From Oreochromis niloticus (taxonomy: Eukaryota > Chordata > Actinopteri > Cichliformes > Cichlidae): a stretch of DNA of 64,000 nt. Below the pieces are notes generated by a model. The model searched no databases and was not told where the DNA came from. It worked only from the letters and a program-made list of their open reading frames with translations. Position numbers and translations under genes: made by a program. Of the stretch, positions 37,201 to 44,552 are shown piece by piece. The stretch's first letter is position 1. Every line of letters begins with the position of its first letter. The DNA lies in the NCBI RefSeq assembly GCF_001858045.2, contig NC_031967.2, positions 71,247,877 to 71,311,876 on the forward strand, written 5' to 3'.

Positions 37201-40200
37201 TGTGTGAATCAGTATCCTCATGTAACATAGAAAGACAAACCCAACAGTAAGTCTTCTATTTTGAATGCAAGATATTGTTTTTGAACTTATTTTTGGTATT
37301 GACAGGACTTCTACTTAAACTCCTCCTACAGATTTATTCACAGTGACATGCTTTAACCAGAGATGCCCATTAAACAGTTGTTTTATCTCAAATAAGGTAT
37401 TTGTTCTCAATTATCTTTTTACTAGGAATAACTTGAATTTCATGTTCTTACCTGAAACATGGCAGTGTAATATGGAATTTTAATGAACTGTACCCTGCAG
37501 ACTGTGCTTGTCTAACCACACCCTGAACTTCAGGATGTGGAGGTGGTCTGGCTGTTATTGTTAGAAACTCCTTTTTCTGTCGTCTGGTGAAGACCCCTTC
37601 TATTAACTCTTTTGAGATTCAGATGATGAAGATTAATAGAACTAATCCCTTCTATGTGATCTTAATCTATAAACCACCGGGACTAGCCAGGAGTTTCTTA
37701 GTGGAGTTTGGGGATTTTTTTCTATCATCCACCATCAAGTTGGAAAGAATCCTTCCGCTGGGGGATTTTAATTTCCATGTCGAAGAAAGTTCATGTTACG
37801 CTGATTCTGATTTTCTGAATCTCAAAGCATCTTTTAATTCTACCCAGCATGTGACCGGGCCAACACACAGTGGTTGCCACACCCTGGACCTGATTCTATC
37901 ACTGGGTCTGGATATCGGACCAACTGAGGACATTTTTATTAGTGATCATAAATATTTCTTATTTGATCTCTCCTTTATTTGTGACACTCTGCCCTCTGTT
38001 CAAGTGAAGCAGTCACGATTAATTACTGACTCTGTGGTAGAGGAATTTGTGGAATTGTTTAATCTACCTGAAACTGATGATATGGAACAGCATGTAGCCT
38101 CCTTCAATTCACAATGTCTAAAAATTTAGATAAAGTGGCTCCTCTTAAAATCAGGAAAGGCAGCACTGTTAAATGCTCACCCTGGATCACAACTTTAGGT
38201 GGATTTGACGTAGAACTCAGCGCCTGTGGAAAGCCACAAAACTTGAGGGTCATAAACCTCACTTAAAAGAACTGTTATCTACTTTAATAACATAGTGAAA
38301 GACTCGAGAGCCACTTATTTCTCTAAACTACTTGCAGTAGGAAAAAGAAATTCTCTTTGATACAGTGAATAGCATTGTCTCTCCTCCAACTCCATGTATA
38401 CCAGTGGCCCAAGAGGAAATATAACTCTCTTAGATAGCCCCTTCAACCATGATCTCCCACCCCCCATAATGATGGAATCTTTTCACACAGTTTCTTTAAA
38501 AGAACGTCCTGACGAGGAGAGGGCCACACTTATATCAGCAAGCTTCTTCATCCTAATTCGCCAAACTGGATCCTTAGATTTACCAATACTGCTCTTCTGG
38601 CTATTCCACATTTACTTCCGCCTCTACGCACCATTGACTCTGTGGCTTGTTTAAAAAACAGCTGAAAACTCATCTATTTAGATGACATTTGGGTAATGTT
38701 CTTGTGTAAGATGTTGTTTTGTCTGATATGTTTTTATATTCCTTGTAAAGCACCTTGTAATAGATTCTTGTCTTAAAAAGTGCTATATAAATACATTTTA
38801 CTTACTTACTTTACCTTACCACAATTCAAAGTGATGCTCCATCAAAAGGTCCATGTAAATGAACCACCAATGTGACTGACACAGTCAGATCATCAACATG
38901 TTCATTAAATGAGGAATGTAGCTTTACTGTAAACAAATATTTCTAAAAGACACTGACCTTTATTATAGTGATCAGATTAATATTCTGCATTATTCAGTCT
39001 TCATTAGCTACTATGCCTTAGCCTTTACAATGATCCTGAATGAATCTGTCTGCAGTTGCAGAAAGCATGAATAAAGGAGGAACTAATCTGGATCAACTCT
39101 GCAGCAGGAAAAGGAAATATGAGCAACTCATCTGTGACATTTTATTTCCCGTTAGAGGCTGTTTATTTTTATTCATTATTAACACTTTCACACATAGTGG
39201 TCATTACAGTGGACAGCTATTCAAAGGCTGTTGTCTTGTATTTGTGTCAGTGTTGATGGTATACTTGCACATAAACCACTACATTGGACACTAATCTGTC
39301 ACTCCATACTCTGCCACCCACTGGTCATTTAATGTTACTATAGATGTATGATGTGTTTCATTGTAATTATTGTTATTTAACCCTGTCATGCATGAATTGT
39401 GACAACCTCAATCAGGATTTTCTTAAGTATTTTTATTCATCTTTAAAGATGAATAAAAATACAGAATAGATGATCTGGTGGAGGATGCTGCTCTCCATAT
39501 ATGTCCAAACACAGTGTCAAAAAGAGGTAGATGGGATTTTATTCTAACATCCATACAATAAGAACAGTCAAAGTCAAAACTCACCAATGCTGTGCTTTGG
39601 CTCCAACCCCTGAATGCTGGTGTTACTGTCATCATGGCAGACACAGTGGTCGGCAGGAATTATCTTCTTGTTTCTTTGTGTCCTGGCACTCCCTGGATCC
39701 CAGTGACGCCTACCTGGTACCTGTGGCTGGCCTGAATGACCTGTTCCAACCTCACCATCCATGCTTCCCCCGGTGCCACCTCCATGGGTGAATACCTTGC
39801 TCTTGAGGCCACTGTGCTGGGTTCCCTGGTCCGCTGAACTCAACTGAAAACCAGCACCTGCCAGGTTTTGTATGGTAAATATCAGACCACTAGCAAAGCA
39901 AACTTTTATCTTCAGGTAGTTCTTCAGGTCTCATGGCCTGGATTTTCTCTGTATGACTAAAACATGGCTGCCATTGCTAAACGAGTCCATTGCTAAGTCT
40001 GAACTCTTGCCAGCTGATTTGTTACGACTGTCTATAAAAAGTACTATAAATGTTAGCAGCGGCTTTTATTGTCTTCATTCTCCATTTTTAAGTTGACTTT
40101 ATTTGAAGTGAGTCGCTTTAACACATTCCTGTGTGTTATCATCTAGAAAGCATGCGATCGCCTCTCAGTGCTTTGCCAGCCGCATGCTGGCTCAAAGGAA

Positions 40201-41189
40201 GAGTACAATACACATATTCTGGCCTCCATTCACCACAGGGTTCATTTTAAAATCACTCTTGCACTCATGCTTAAGTCTTTAGGTTATCTGACAAACTGCT
40301 CCTACATACAGAAATCTAAGCAGAAGCTCAGAGGGAACAGAGCATTTTCTTTTGCTGCTTCTAGGTTATGGAATAAACTGCCTTGAACGATAGACAGTCA
40401 CCTGCACAGTCCAGTTTTTAAAACTCCTCTCAAAACACATCCATACTCTCGGCTCTTTAAGTGTGAGCCACCGAGCTTATTTGTTTTTAATTGTTTTTCT
40501 TGTTTTATCTGTTAATATCACAGAAACGGTAGTGTCAATACTCGTCTACTTTCATATTTTTATTTAAATTGTATATTTATACACCTCTTTATGTAGATTG
40601 CTTTGTTGTCTGTTATATGTATGCTGATATGACCACTCAATTTCCCTCTGGGATTAATTAAGTCTATCTTATCAATAATTTTCTACGTTTTGGCTCCATT
40701 TTATCATCTCTGTGTTTTATTTCTTTCTGATTTACAGCACTCTGTGTTGGCTGCAGCTTTTTAAAATACTTTACAAATAAAATTGGAATGGAATATATCA
40801 AACTGTTACTGGGGGATCATAGACCGTCCTTCAAGACACCGCCCCTGCATCTGGACACTGTATCTTCTTTTTTCTTTTCTTTTTATTCCACGGGCAGCTA
40901 CACTGATGCTTTCCTGCGAACTCTGTCAGCTAGCGGTGATATTTCAGATAAAATTAAGGAAATTCTGATTACATCTAGTTCCTTTAGCCTCTAAATAAAC
41001 ACCGATAACTGTGAACAGCGGTTTGTGTCGCCTGCAGGCGAAAGTTAAAGTATGACGAATAAAAACTGCGTCAAAGCACAGGCGAAAAAACACGGCTCAC
41101 TCTGTGCCTTAATTTGCTTTAAATCAACCCGTGTTCTGCACCTTGCAGTAAAGTAAGCCTTACTCACCGGGGCGTGTGCTCTCTGCCAT
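14526..41189 (-). CDS. NLRC3-like NLR gene (FISNA-NACHT-LRR-B30.2), 17 exons
   Basis: Cytosolic nucleotide-binding LRR receptor of the expanded fish NLR-C family; such proteins are thought to sense or regulate innate immune signals through NACHT oligomerisation. Exons (minus, 5' to 3'): 41168-41189, 34462-34702, 33445-33567, 32049-32171, 31137-31215, 30760-30988, 28774-30574, 26194-26367, 25753-25923, 25443-25616, 24997-25170, 24569-24742, 24124-24297, 23007-23180, 20898-21071, 15192-15241, 14526-15052. Each has an AG acceptor and GT donor, and the lengths sum to 4,584 nt (1,528 codons with stop) with every phase matching. Order: short GTPase-like segment (about residues 8-88), doubled 41-residue segment, linker, FISNA, NACHT (Walker A near 370-377, Walker B near 443-450), eight LRR units (about 873-1335), B30.2 (about 1353-1527). 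No stop or frameshift in any exon. The first two exons are assigned by phase and position only; from 33567 down the architecture is the standard fish one and I am confident. Confidence 0.8.
15192..15241 (-). CDS. NLR exon 16: 50-nt micro-exon linking LRR to B30.2
   Basis: The complement has a C-rich tract and tttcag acceptor, then codons for VEPAGVQWLRAKDLRK and a gtatg donor. It enters with one base (completing the split Arg after LRR 8) and leaves with one base (completing Asp of the B30.2 exon). Without it, exon 15 does not join exon 17 in frame. The peptide matches the VEPGGVRWLxPGLRKY-type linker known before PRY in this family, as I recall it. Confidence 0.85.
15718..15773. repeat. (TAA)n microsatellite
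   Basis: Run of taa/aat units, interrupted by tgat and caa; marks the tail region of the nested LINE fragment. Confidence 0.9.
15860..16260 (-). mobile_element. L2-like LINE C-terminal fragment, nested
   Basis: Complement reads LQRVQNFAAPIITRT, then HITPVLQQLHWLPVKYRFNF and YLSDL, the conserved C-terminal block of L2-type polyproteins. Lies within the 3' UTR of the Rex1-like LINE. Confidence 0.7.
17513..17563. repeat. Hairpin inside LINE endonuclease
   Basis: aaaagggtctgcacttcacc-atc, 5-nt loop gtgct, then the exact complement (stem about 23 bp). The second arm replaces normal endonuclease sequence. Confidence 0.85.
18235..18325 (-). mobile_element. Penelope-like element C-terminal fragment
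   Basis: Complement reads SDVHILDREKHWFERGVKEA then IY, the conserved end of the fish Penelope GIY-YIG region; compare 56,700-56,770. Confidence 0.65.
18426..18752 (+). mobile_element. RTE-type LINE RT fragment, left part
   Basis: RT motif A region MCFVDLREALDRV, GLRQGCPLS, LFVIFMD and LLFGDD (usually FADD). Interrupted at 18,752 by a retroelement; continues at 20,143. The preceding 18,330-18,425 resembles another LINE piece (FFLRKLKRAGVD). Confidence 0.75.
19240..19278. repeat. (TG)n microsatellite
   Basis: About 19 TG units within the 3' UTR of the retroelement at 18753-20142. Confidence 0.95.
19483..19969 (-). pseudogene. Membrane protein ORF with coiled repeats, broken copy
   Basis: Unrecognised protein. 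It starts MDLINWSLNAIDTFFSTR, needs one frameshift near 19,918, continues WAQVSLSAEDIYLFGTMITG, where a hydrophobic stretch of about 20 residues is cut by an in-frame TGA near 19,836, then a basic YRRIKKAE stop-transfer-like motif. The rest holds three degenerate repeats of about 26-35 residues: DKILEKLTAAMNTQNKTSER, LDYILEQLTVVVSFQNRLFE and FDNIMEKLTALQREIE. These look like amphipathic coils. Predicted single-pass membrane protein; this copy is inactive. Confidence 0.55.
20143..20230 (+). mobile_element. RTE-type LINE RT fragment, right part
   Basis: Continues from 18,752: gatgatgtggttttgttggc = DDVVLLA, then SSGGGLELTLE. Identifies the pre-insertion sequence of the host LINE. Confidence 0.7.
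20898..21071 (-). CDS. NLR exon 15: C-terminal LRR unit 8
   Basis: 174-nt unit LSGCQITEEGCTSLASALSS...LKELDLTYNHRGDSGMKLLS, ending RWRLDTLR. ITEEGC and the xLDTLR end are typical of the last LRR exon before the B30.2 linker in fish NLR-C genes. The acceptor is tctgtag and the donor gtattg. Confidence 0.88.
21175..21920 (-). mobile_element. L2-type LINE 3' region, interrupted by a SINE
   Basis: The tail (complement aagcaccttgaggcacctgt) is at 21,175-21,225, the UTR continues from 21,546 (complement attgtagggtctttacaata), and 21,700-21,920 carries the segment ending in the complement of tccctgttaaatccagaatt. No open frame. Confidence 0.7.
21226..21545 (-). mobile_element. tRNA-derived SINE, copy 2
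   Basis: Same family as 35562-35845; the (AAT)n tail comes first here. The head on the complement reads ggggcgaccgcagctcaggg, retaining the A box. It interrupts the L2 3' UTR. Confidence 0.8.
22300..22500 (+). mobile_element. LINE N-terminal fragment
   Basis: Reads PRPAFLYCLLSNVHFLENKM then KLDLIKEMQ, resembling the start of jockey-type endonucleases (LANVRSLxNK). No continuation recognised. Confidence 0.45.
23007..23180 (-). CDS. NLR exon 14: LRR unit 7
   Basis: 174-nt unit LSDCRLTERSCDALSSLL...LRELDQSNNDLQDSGVKFLS, ending CKLQTLG. The LxLxxN core has Gln for Leu (LDQSNND) and the final Arg is Gly. Acceptor attcttcag, donor gtaagg. Confidence 0.85.
23227..24016 (+). mobile_element. Internally deleted Tc1/mariner-type transposon
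   Basis: 790 bp between TA dinucleotides, with near-identical terminal inverted repeats of about 90 bp (gggccatttatatg..., aacatgggaatggttggtga...). Sits in the NLR intron between LRR units 6 and 7. Confidence 0.85.
23527..23961 (+). pseudogene. Transposase N-terminal helix-turn-helix, DDE part deleted
   Basis: MSKRLTCEERIKIVLISGEH opens a DUF4817-type helix-turn-helix; then HATVSKLLAKFRETGSVLDL, a linker and RRMSLESGISRTSLRWIL, a second helix-turn-helix. After HKWHPYKL the frame runs into the terminal repeat, so no DDE catalytic residues remain. The open frame could make a DNA-binding protein without transposase activity. Confidence 0.7.
24124..24297 (-). CDS. NLR exon 13: LRR unit 6
   Basis: 174-nt unit LSGCRLSERSCEALSSLL...LRELDLSNNDLRDSGVKLLS, ending CQLKTLR. 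Acceptor attcctcag, donor gtcagatc. Intact. Confidence 0.88.
24449..24491 (-). pseudogene. Decayed LRR exon fragment
   Basis: The 3' end of an LRR exon (complement reads about CTGCAGAGTCCACACTATA, then AAACTGGAAACTCTCGG and an intact donor gtcagatc) with no 5' part and no acceptor. It abuts sequence homologous to the intron after exon 9. Most likely the scar of an unequal exchange between LRR modules; it is not counted in the gene model. Confidence 0.7.
24569..24742 (-). CDS. NLR exon 12: LRR unit 5
   Basis: 174-nt unit LSDCNLSERICETLSSVL...LRELDLSNNDLQDSGVRLLS, ending WKLETLR. It and its 3' intron closely match exon 9 and that exon's intron, pointing to a local tandem copy. Acceptor attttttag, donor gtcagatc. 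Confidence 0.87.
24997..25170 (-). CDS. NLR exon 11: LRR unit 4
   Basis: 174-nt unit LSGCNLSEKRCEAL...LMELDLSNNDLQDSRLKFLC, ending WKLKTLR. It diverges from its neighbours (TGQQGQHW in place of xGLQxxHC), so the small surface Cys is lost. Acceptor is a less usual ttcaag, donor gtaaaa. Confidence 0.82.
25443..25616 (-). CDS. NLR exon 10: LRR unit 3
   Basis: 174-nt unit beginning LSGCTLSQRSCETLSLVL, with LRELDLSNNDLQDSGMKLLS and ending CGLETLR. Acceptor attcttcag, donor gtcagctc. No defects seen. Confidence 0.88.
25753..25923 (-). CDS. NLR exon 9: LRR unit 2 (one codon short)
   Basis: 171 nt instead of 174: one codon is missing near the start, where VNDCYLDRCWEAL replaces the usual LSxCxLSERxCEAL. 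The rest is canonical (LRELDLSNNDLQDSGVKLLS, CKLETLR). Splice signals ctcttcag and gtcagatc. Frame is preserved. Confidence 0.85.
26194..26367 (-). CDS. NLR exon 8: LRR unit 1
   Basis: 174-nt LRR exon (phase 2-2), LSKCNLTKKSFDAL...LKELDLSNNNLQDQGIKTL...CKLEILR. This is the ribonuclease-inhibitor type of repeat (two LRRs per exon). Acceptor ctccacag, donor gtcaaa. It follows the NACHT exon directly in phase. Confidence 0.88.
27067..27258. mobile_element. Tc1-like terminal repeat, single end
   Basis: CAGTGGGATGCC... preceded by TA, homologous to the long 3' terminal repeat of the element at 46009-48155 (complement). The rest of the transposon is missing; the sequence changes at 27,258. Confidence 0.75.
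27259..28300 (+). pseudogene. Broken retroelement-like ORF with 42-bp repeats
   Basis: Begins ATGGACCCAGCAGCACTCG (MDPAALAPSEELAG), shifts frame to VDWLCNQWLDFPEEEYRCVV, and later reads three tandem 14-residue repeats of GGSExPxQPSSVPx type at 27,999-28,124. Gag-like character (short N-terminal helical unit, Pro/Ser-rich tail) suggests a non-autonomous retroelement, but I cannot name it. Frameshifts and stops make it inactive. Confidence 0.4.
28300..28450 (+). mobile_element. RTE-type LINE C-terminal fragment
   Basis: Nucleotides match the end of the RTE-type ORF (gatgaggtgttccaggcatg, gggcagacccaggaaag, tctcttggctgg), corresponding to EVFQACPTGRRPRGRPR-like protein, frame broken. Confidence 0.5.
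28774..30574 (-). CDS. NLR exon 7: FISNA + NACHT domain
   Basis: Single 1,801-nt open exon, the usual size for this family. It opens with the FISNA signature (HKLKSALKKKFQCLFEG, then TLLNQIYTELYITEG). NACHT follows: Walker A GVAGIGKT, Walker B LIFDGLDE, sensor-region ITTRPAAANQIPP and the helical DPQKEEYFRKRF motif. The C-terminal half is the NACHT-associated winged-helix and helical region up to VVKASNKAL. Acceptor tttatttag, donor gtaagt. All nucleotide-binding residues seem intact, so ATP/ADP binding and switching are plausible. Confidence 0.93.
30760..30988 (-). CDS. NLR exon 6: helical pre-FISNA segment
   Basis: 229-nt exon with acceptor cttttccag and donor gtaagagg. The product begins LLEDNIIAFVKNEMKKLKKV, passes through an acidic stretch (EDEEMMEGEDD) and ends in FLRRMNQEKLADHLQS. 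This charged helical unit directly precedes FISNA in fish NLR-C proteins. One base is left over and completes a Lys codon with exon 7. Confidence 0.88.
31137..31215 (-). CDS. NLR exon 5: linker (VDQESSELPSGQSSQQHQ)
   Basis: 79-nt exon with acceptor ctccacag and donor gtctgt. Encodes VDQESSELPSGQS...LDSIFM, the standard short linker exon in fish NLRC3-like genes. Ends on a codon boundary, matching exon 6, which starts LLEDNIIAFV. Confidence 0.85.
32049..32171 (-). CDS. NLR exon 4: 41-codon N-terminal segment, downstream copy
   Basis: Second copy of the exon-3 segment (IYGRPAEPGPGPEP...SCVSLKSDQ), also 123 nt and phase 2-2, so including one or both copies keeps frame. Flanking intron sequence on both sides is duplicated too (31,910-32,254 versus about 33,320-33,640), showing that a block of roughly 340 bp was copied in tandem. 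Splices in phase to exon 5 (Arg codon split AG/A). Confidence 0.85.
32690..33310 (-). mobile_element. Unclassified repeat, second copy, split by a SINE
   Basis: Complement starts gtcatggtcctggatcttt like 9811-10418. It is interrupted at 32,764-33,078. Lies between the two copies of the duplicated NLR exon. Confidence 0.55.
32764..33078 (+). mobile_element. SINE of the gactggcgacctgtcc family
   Basis: Head ggcagcacggtgacacgatg with gttagcactgttgcctcaca, middle cggcttcctcccacagtcca, end ccctaagacagctgggatag and ggataagcgg. Flanking aaacaagac / aaacaaggc look like target duplications. Confidence 0.75.
33445..33567 (-). CDS. NLR exon 3: 41-codon N-terminal segment, upstream copy
   Basis: 123-nt exon, phase 2 at both ends, starting IYGRPAETGPGPEP and containing SCVSLKSDQSKDFP, the conserved segment found before the FISNA region in fish NLR-C proteins. 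Acceptor ttctctaacag, donor gtgagc. Nearly identical to exon 4 (32049-32171); the visible changes cluster at the ET/EP position of the Pro-Gly run. Confidence 0.75.
33700..34338 (+). mobile_element. pogo/Tigger-like DNA transposon remnant
   Basis: 34,110-34,190 reads RAAGREFNINESMVRKWRKQ, the CENP-B-like helix-turn-helix of pogo transposases, followed by stops. The right end gtccgaaaaatacagta at 34,322-34,338 is a common teleost terminal repeat (complement tactgtatttttcggac). Confidence 0.65.
34462..34702 (-). CDS. NLR exon 2: truncated GIMAP/AIG1-like P-loop segment
   Basis: 241-nt exon with an excellent acceptor (pyrimidine tract then ttccag) and a weaker donor (TTCAG then gtttaa). The 80-residue product has a hydrophobic strand (RRVVLSGL), a P-loop GWGSAGKS fitting GxxxxGKS, then SILG and, about 30 residues on, IIVADTPG, which fits the G3 DxxG motif. 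That spacing and the S/T-ILG after the P-loop resemble GIMAP/AIG1 GTPases. The exon ends soon after G3, so the G4 and G5 base-specificity motifs are absent and GTP hydrolysis is doubtful. Could instead be the first half of a separate decayed GIMAP gene; phase agreement with exons 1 and 3 favours membership of the NLR. Confidence 0.55.
34830..35470 (+). mobile_element. L2-type LINE fragment (RT palm to C-terminus)
   Basis: SYADDTQLYLSMKPGNT, FLLLNSDKTEV, VRDLGVNFDQDM, one frameshift near 35,190, then FITSRLDYCNSLLLSG and IQNAAARVLTGTRKREHISP. The end is cut before the SINE at 35,562. Confidence 0.8.
35562..35845 (+). mobile_element. tRNA-derived SINE, copy 3 (best preserved)
   Basis: Head gggacgaccgtggctcaggg carries a pol III A box, and ggttcgatcc is the B box. 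The body gggcaagacac... ends with taaatccaatccattatt and an (ATT)n tail. Both promoter boxes are intact. Confidence 0.85.
36040..36640 (-). mobile_element. L2-type LINE fragment (RT start to YADD)
   Basis: Complement: TLDTVAPVKTKASNQKYLTPW, LLDLSAAFDTVDHNILLERL, GVPQGSVLGPILFTLYMLPL and CYADDTQLYP. Catalytic residues of motifs A and C are present, but the C-terminal half is absent. Confidence 0.8.
36641..37500. other. No clear feature
   Basis: Short GT run at 36,646-36,662 and AT-rich sequence; nothing coding recognised. Lies within NLR intron 1. Confidence 0.55.
37501..38812 (+). mobile_element. L2-type LINE, endonuclease plus 3' tail
   Basis: Endonuclease frame 37,587-38,129 with VILIYKPPG, LPLGDFNFHVE, HTLDLILSLGL and SDHKYFLFDL. 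RT is largely deleted; scraps follow to the 3' end aaagtgctatataaatacat and the (TTAC)n tail at 38,797-38,812. Confidence 0.75.
39427..39462. repeat. 36-bp perfect palindrome
   Basis: gtatttttattcatcttt followed directly by its exact complement, with no spacer. AT-rich; would extrude as a cruciform. Confidence 0.95.
39463..40149. other. Unassigned NLR intron sequence
   Basis: Open frames on both strands at 39,531-39,843 overlap each other and resemble nothing I know; probably old repeat. Confidence 0.4.
40150..40790 (+). mobile_element. LINE C-terminal and 3' fragments
   Basis: ILASIHHRVHFKITLALML, NRAFSFAASRLWNKLP is the C-terminal block of L2-like polyproteins. A cctctgggattaattaagtc / tatcttatc tail follows, and a second short LINE tail (caaataaaattggaatggaa) lies at 40,775-40,795. 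Confidence 0.6.
41168..41189 (-). CDS. Candidate start exon of the NLR gene
   Basis: Seven codons, MAESTRP, plus one base, ending at a strong donor (CCCCG followed by gtgagtaag). The single left-over base joins in frame to the two-base start of exon 2 (34702), giving Ala-Asp-His. It lies 6.5 kb upstream of exon 2; that intron is packed with LINE fragments. Choice of this ATG is inference: it is the only ATG-plus-donor of the right phase that I noticed upstream, but an undetected alternative first exon is possible. Confidence 0.45.
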
Positions 41190-41419
41190 TTGTCCTTTTT
41201 TCAACAGCTTCCGTCCATAATCATGCACAGGAATCACGTGGGCTGCAGTGTAACGTGTCCGTCTGTGTATCATCTGTTCGGAAACTGTGGTGAAGCTATG
41301 TGTGTAAACTACATATAGGGCTTTGGAGCGGTAAGAGGCTATTTCAAAAAGAAAGTGATGCATGTGGTGTATGGGATTATAACATTTGCACACACTGTTG
41401 GTTATATCATTTCTGATAC

Positions 41420-43150
41420 TGTAATAAAGCCTTAGTGTTCCTTGTTCGTTTAATTTTTTTTATTTATTTTGTTTATTTATTTTTAACTGGTACTGCTGCC
41501 ACCACCTTTATTAAATAGGTCTGGTATTCAGAAATAAAAAGGATTATTCCAAACAGTGAAATGTTTTTAAAACACTAGATCTTTATTTAGAATGAAATCA
41601 TTAAATACATTTTCCATCTTGCTTCAATAAGCGATCTGCAATTTACAGGGGTTTTCCTTCCTTGCAGAACCTAAACAATGTACAAGTGATTACTCAAATA
41701 CGGTGGCAGGGCTAAACAAATTTTTCATTGGGGGGGGGGGGTATACCTCTTCACTAACTATGTGAAAATCCCTATATGTAAATGAAAAGAAAAAAATATT
41801 CACAAAGACACTTTGAAAGTATTTATTGTATCATCATCATGTCTTCTAAGAAAGCAACGGCAATCTTTTAGTTGTAAATGAGACCGAAAAGCTGCCCAAA
41901 ATAAATAAAAAATAAATATAGAAATAAATATATACAGAAAATAAATAAAATAACTTACATTACTGTACAGGACAGAATTCAGATATAATTTTTAGGAGAG
42001 CTTAATAGCCCATGTAGCAATGAGATTAGAGGTCAAAGTATGGCAACAGAGACACTTAGTAATCCCCAGTCCCTCTCAACCTAAAGAAGGCACCAAGCCT
42101 AACCTCCTAACACAGGAAACACTCACCTACCTGGCTGTCTTCACTGTCAGCAACACTTAAAGTTGCAAAGAGCCTCCCACCCCTCACCCTTCAAGTGGCC
42201 CAGCCAGCAGGGCCGTGCAGAGATGTTTGAAGGGGCGGGTGCTCAAAGTTAAAAAGGGGCACATAGAACCAGGCTGAATAATGACAACCCACATTCATCA
42301 ACAATCTAATATGGAATCACATCATACTATATCAGTGTCATCAGGTGGAGACAATGCAAAGCAAATGTAGCCTATGTTTTACCTGATGGGTACAATGTTG
42401 CTGCTGTTCCTGCTGCTGATGGTGCTGGAGGGCAGGGCTGTGTTGATCTGAGACTGTAGACATTAAAAAGTCCATAGGAGCGATGTGAGCTGATTAAACA
42501 AGTGTTATTAGCTAATAATAAAATGCAAAGTTTGGTGACAGCACTTGGAATCATAAGGAAACAGATTAAAAAAAAACCTGTGGGAAATAAACTGAAACCG
42601 GAATATTAGTAAGACAAAAGAAAGAAGTGATCATGGTAGGGTAAGAATGTAACAAAAAAAAATCTATGTGCATAAAACACACACAGAGATATAATGACAT
42701 TTTATATCTTCTCCAGAAATCTGTAAATACAACTTGCAAAGTTTGCATCATAGCACTGATCCAGAATCCTTTCCTTATTATTTATTCCTAATGCTATAAT
42801 AGTAAAATAATGAGAATAAAACATAGTAATAAATATAAAATAATGTATTTATGATGATTCCATTTGTTTGACTATCCACTCTGTGCAGGCATAAAGTTTA
42901 TTAAATGTTTAAACTGTAGAGATAAAATAAATTTGCTTCTGTAAAATCAGCAATTTGTCATACTTGAAATATAAATCTAATATAATCTGTTTCTTCATAT
43001 TTTTTTTAAATACAGTGTTTTTTAATATCATATTTATAATAATCCATAATTAAGTGGATATGCATTTTAGATTAGTGAAATATAAGCCCCCCCAGAAAGG
43101 CAGGGAATTCATCAGGAAGTGGTGATGGGAAGAGGGTGATTGATTGTCTG
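41420..43150. other. Intergenic, AT-rich
   Basis: A-rich stretches (41,880-41,960) and a possible hAT end, cagggccgtgcagagatgt, at 42,209. No coding sequence seen. Confidence 0.5.
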
Positions 43151-43156
43151 AAGTAG

Positions 43157-43363
43157 TCAGAACAAGATAATGTACACATCAACTTTTAAATATCCCCCAT
43201 TACTGATGGAAATCTCACAGTCTAAGAAGACTAACCTGCCACTTTTCATATCCTCCCTGGTGAATTTGATGTGTCGGTCCACCGAGTTAATGTGATCAGT
43301 GAATTGTAGTCCTGAGATTTGATTTTCACCACATCCACATACCTGAACCACCTGACAACCCAT
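43157..43363 (-). mobile_element. Penelope-like element RT fragment
   Basis: Reads FTDHINSVDRHIKFTREDM then RLVFLDCEISI and GGYLKVDVY, a well-conserved block of fish Penelope/Neptune reverse transcriptases. Ends are truncated. Confidence 0.75.
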
Positions 43364-44295
43364 CTAACCCATTTACCACAGTGTTTCTCAGCATGTTAAA
43401 TGTCAGTAAGGAGAGATCATTAGAAAGAACTGAATATGATTTATTGATATACAGAATTCAATTAAAGTATTTGGTGATTAGATTCAGAAGGTCCGTCGCA
43501 ACAGAACATATTCCCAGCAGTGGTAGGGATTAGGGAAGGATCCCCCGGAGTTTAGATGCAGGTGGTGGAGGAGGAGGCTTCAGTGGAGCCTGAGTAACAT
43601 GGGAGAGGCAGAGATGGGGAGGAGATGGGTTACATGATGGCGTCTGTAAGGGAAAATTACAGATGAGCATGTATGTGGAGTGGAGGCTGATTGTCCTGAA
43701 GAACACAGGAGAAAGATGGTTGGACTACACCAGAGATGTTGCAATAAGCTTGACAGCGTGGGGAAGTGGAAGTGATGTAAGCTTAGGTGAGCCACCAACC
43801 CTAGGAAGTACAGAGATGTATAGATCTATATATAATATAGAGCTTCCTTACTGAACGTACACATAAGCGTCATTACTTTGGCTTACACATGTTTGTGGGC
43901 ATACTTTGGATCCGCGTTATATCCATAAATTTAGTTTAAAATGATCAGGTGAAAGAGGCTGTGACAGTATGTTCACATTCTTTTAATGAGAGAACAGGAT
44001 TGTCTATCCATTTTCTTAAGGACTTATTCGATTCATGTTTTTTTGTGGTGAAATTACAATAACTAAGTACTGTATTGGTTTCTGTTAGTAGGATTTAAAA
44101 ATGATACAAATGAGAATGCATTAAGTGTTGTATATGTAAGCTTAACATTTAATAGTGTAGTAAACAAGAACCAGCAGGTGTCACAGAAAACTTATTTGTT
44201 GCATTTGTAGCAGAGTGGGAGTATAACTGTAAATGACTAGTTAAAAGTGGCAGGTCCTTGCCAGTTGTGCTAGTTGATGTTGATGTGATTAAGGC

Positions 44296-44552
44296 TGTGA
44301 TTTAGCTGTAGCTCAGGAGGCAGAGCAGGTCACCTACTAATCAAAAAAGTTGGTGGTTTAACCCAAATATGTGAAATATACTTGGGCAAGACACTTAATC
44401 CCATCAGATGATGAATGTTAGATAGAAAGCACTTAAGCACAGAAAATAGTGTTAGTGTGAATGGGTGAATGAGGCATGTTGTATGAAGTGCTTTGAGGCA
44501 GAGCAGAAAAGCACTTTATAAGAATCAGTCCATGTACCATTCCATTTAGGTG
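44296..44552 (+). mobile_element. tRNA-derived SINE (second family)
   Basis: A-box-like tagctcaggaggcagagc, degraded B box ggtttaaccc, cttgggcaagacacttaatc, tail gcactttataagaatcagtcc and accattcc. An old copy. Confidence 0.7.

Noticed and set aside
41881..41950. Origin or AT-rich regulatory element
   Set aside because: It is a simple aaataaat-type low-complexity run with no further support.
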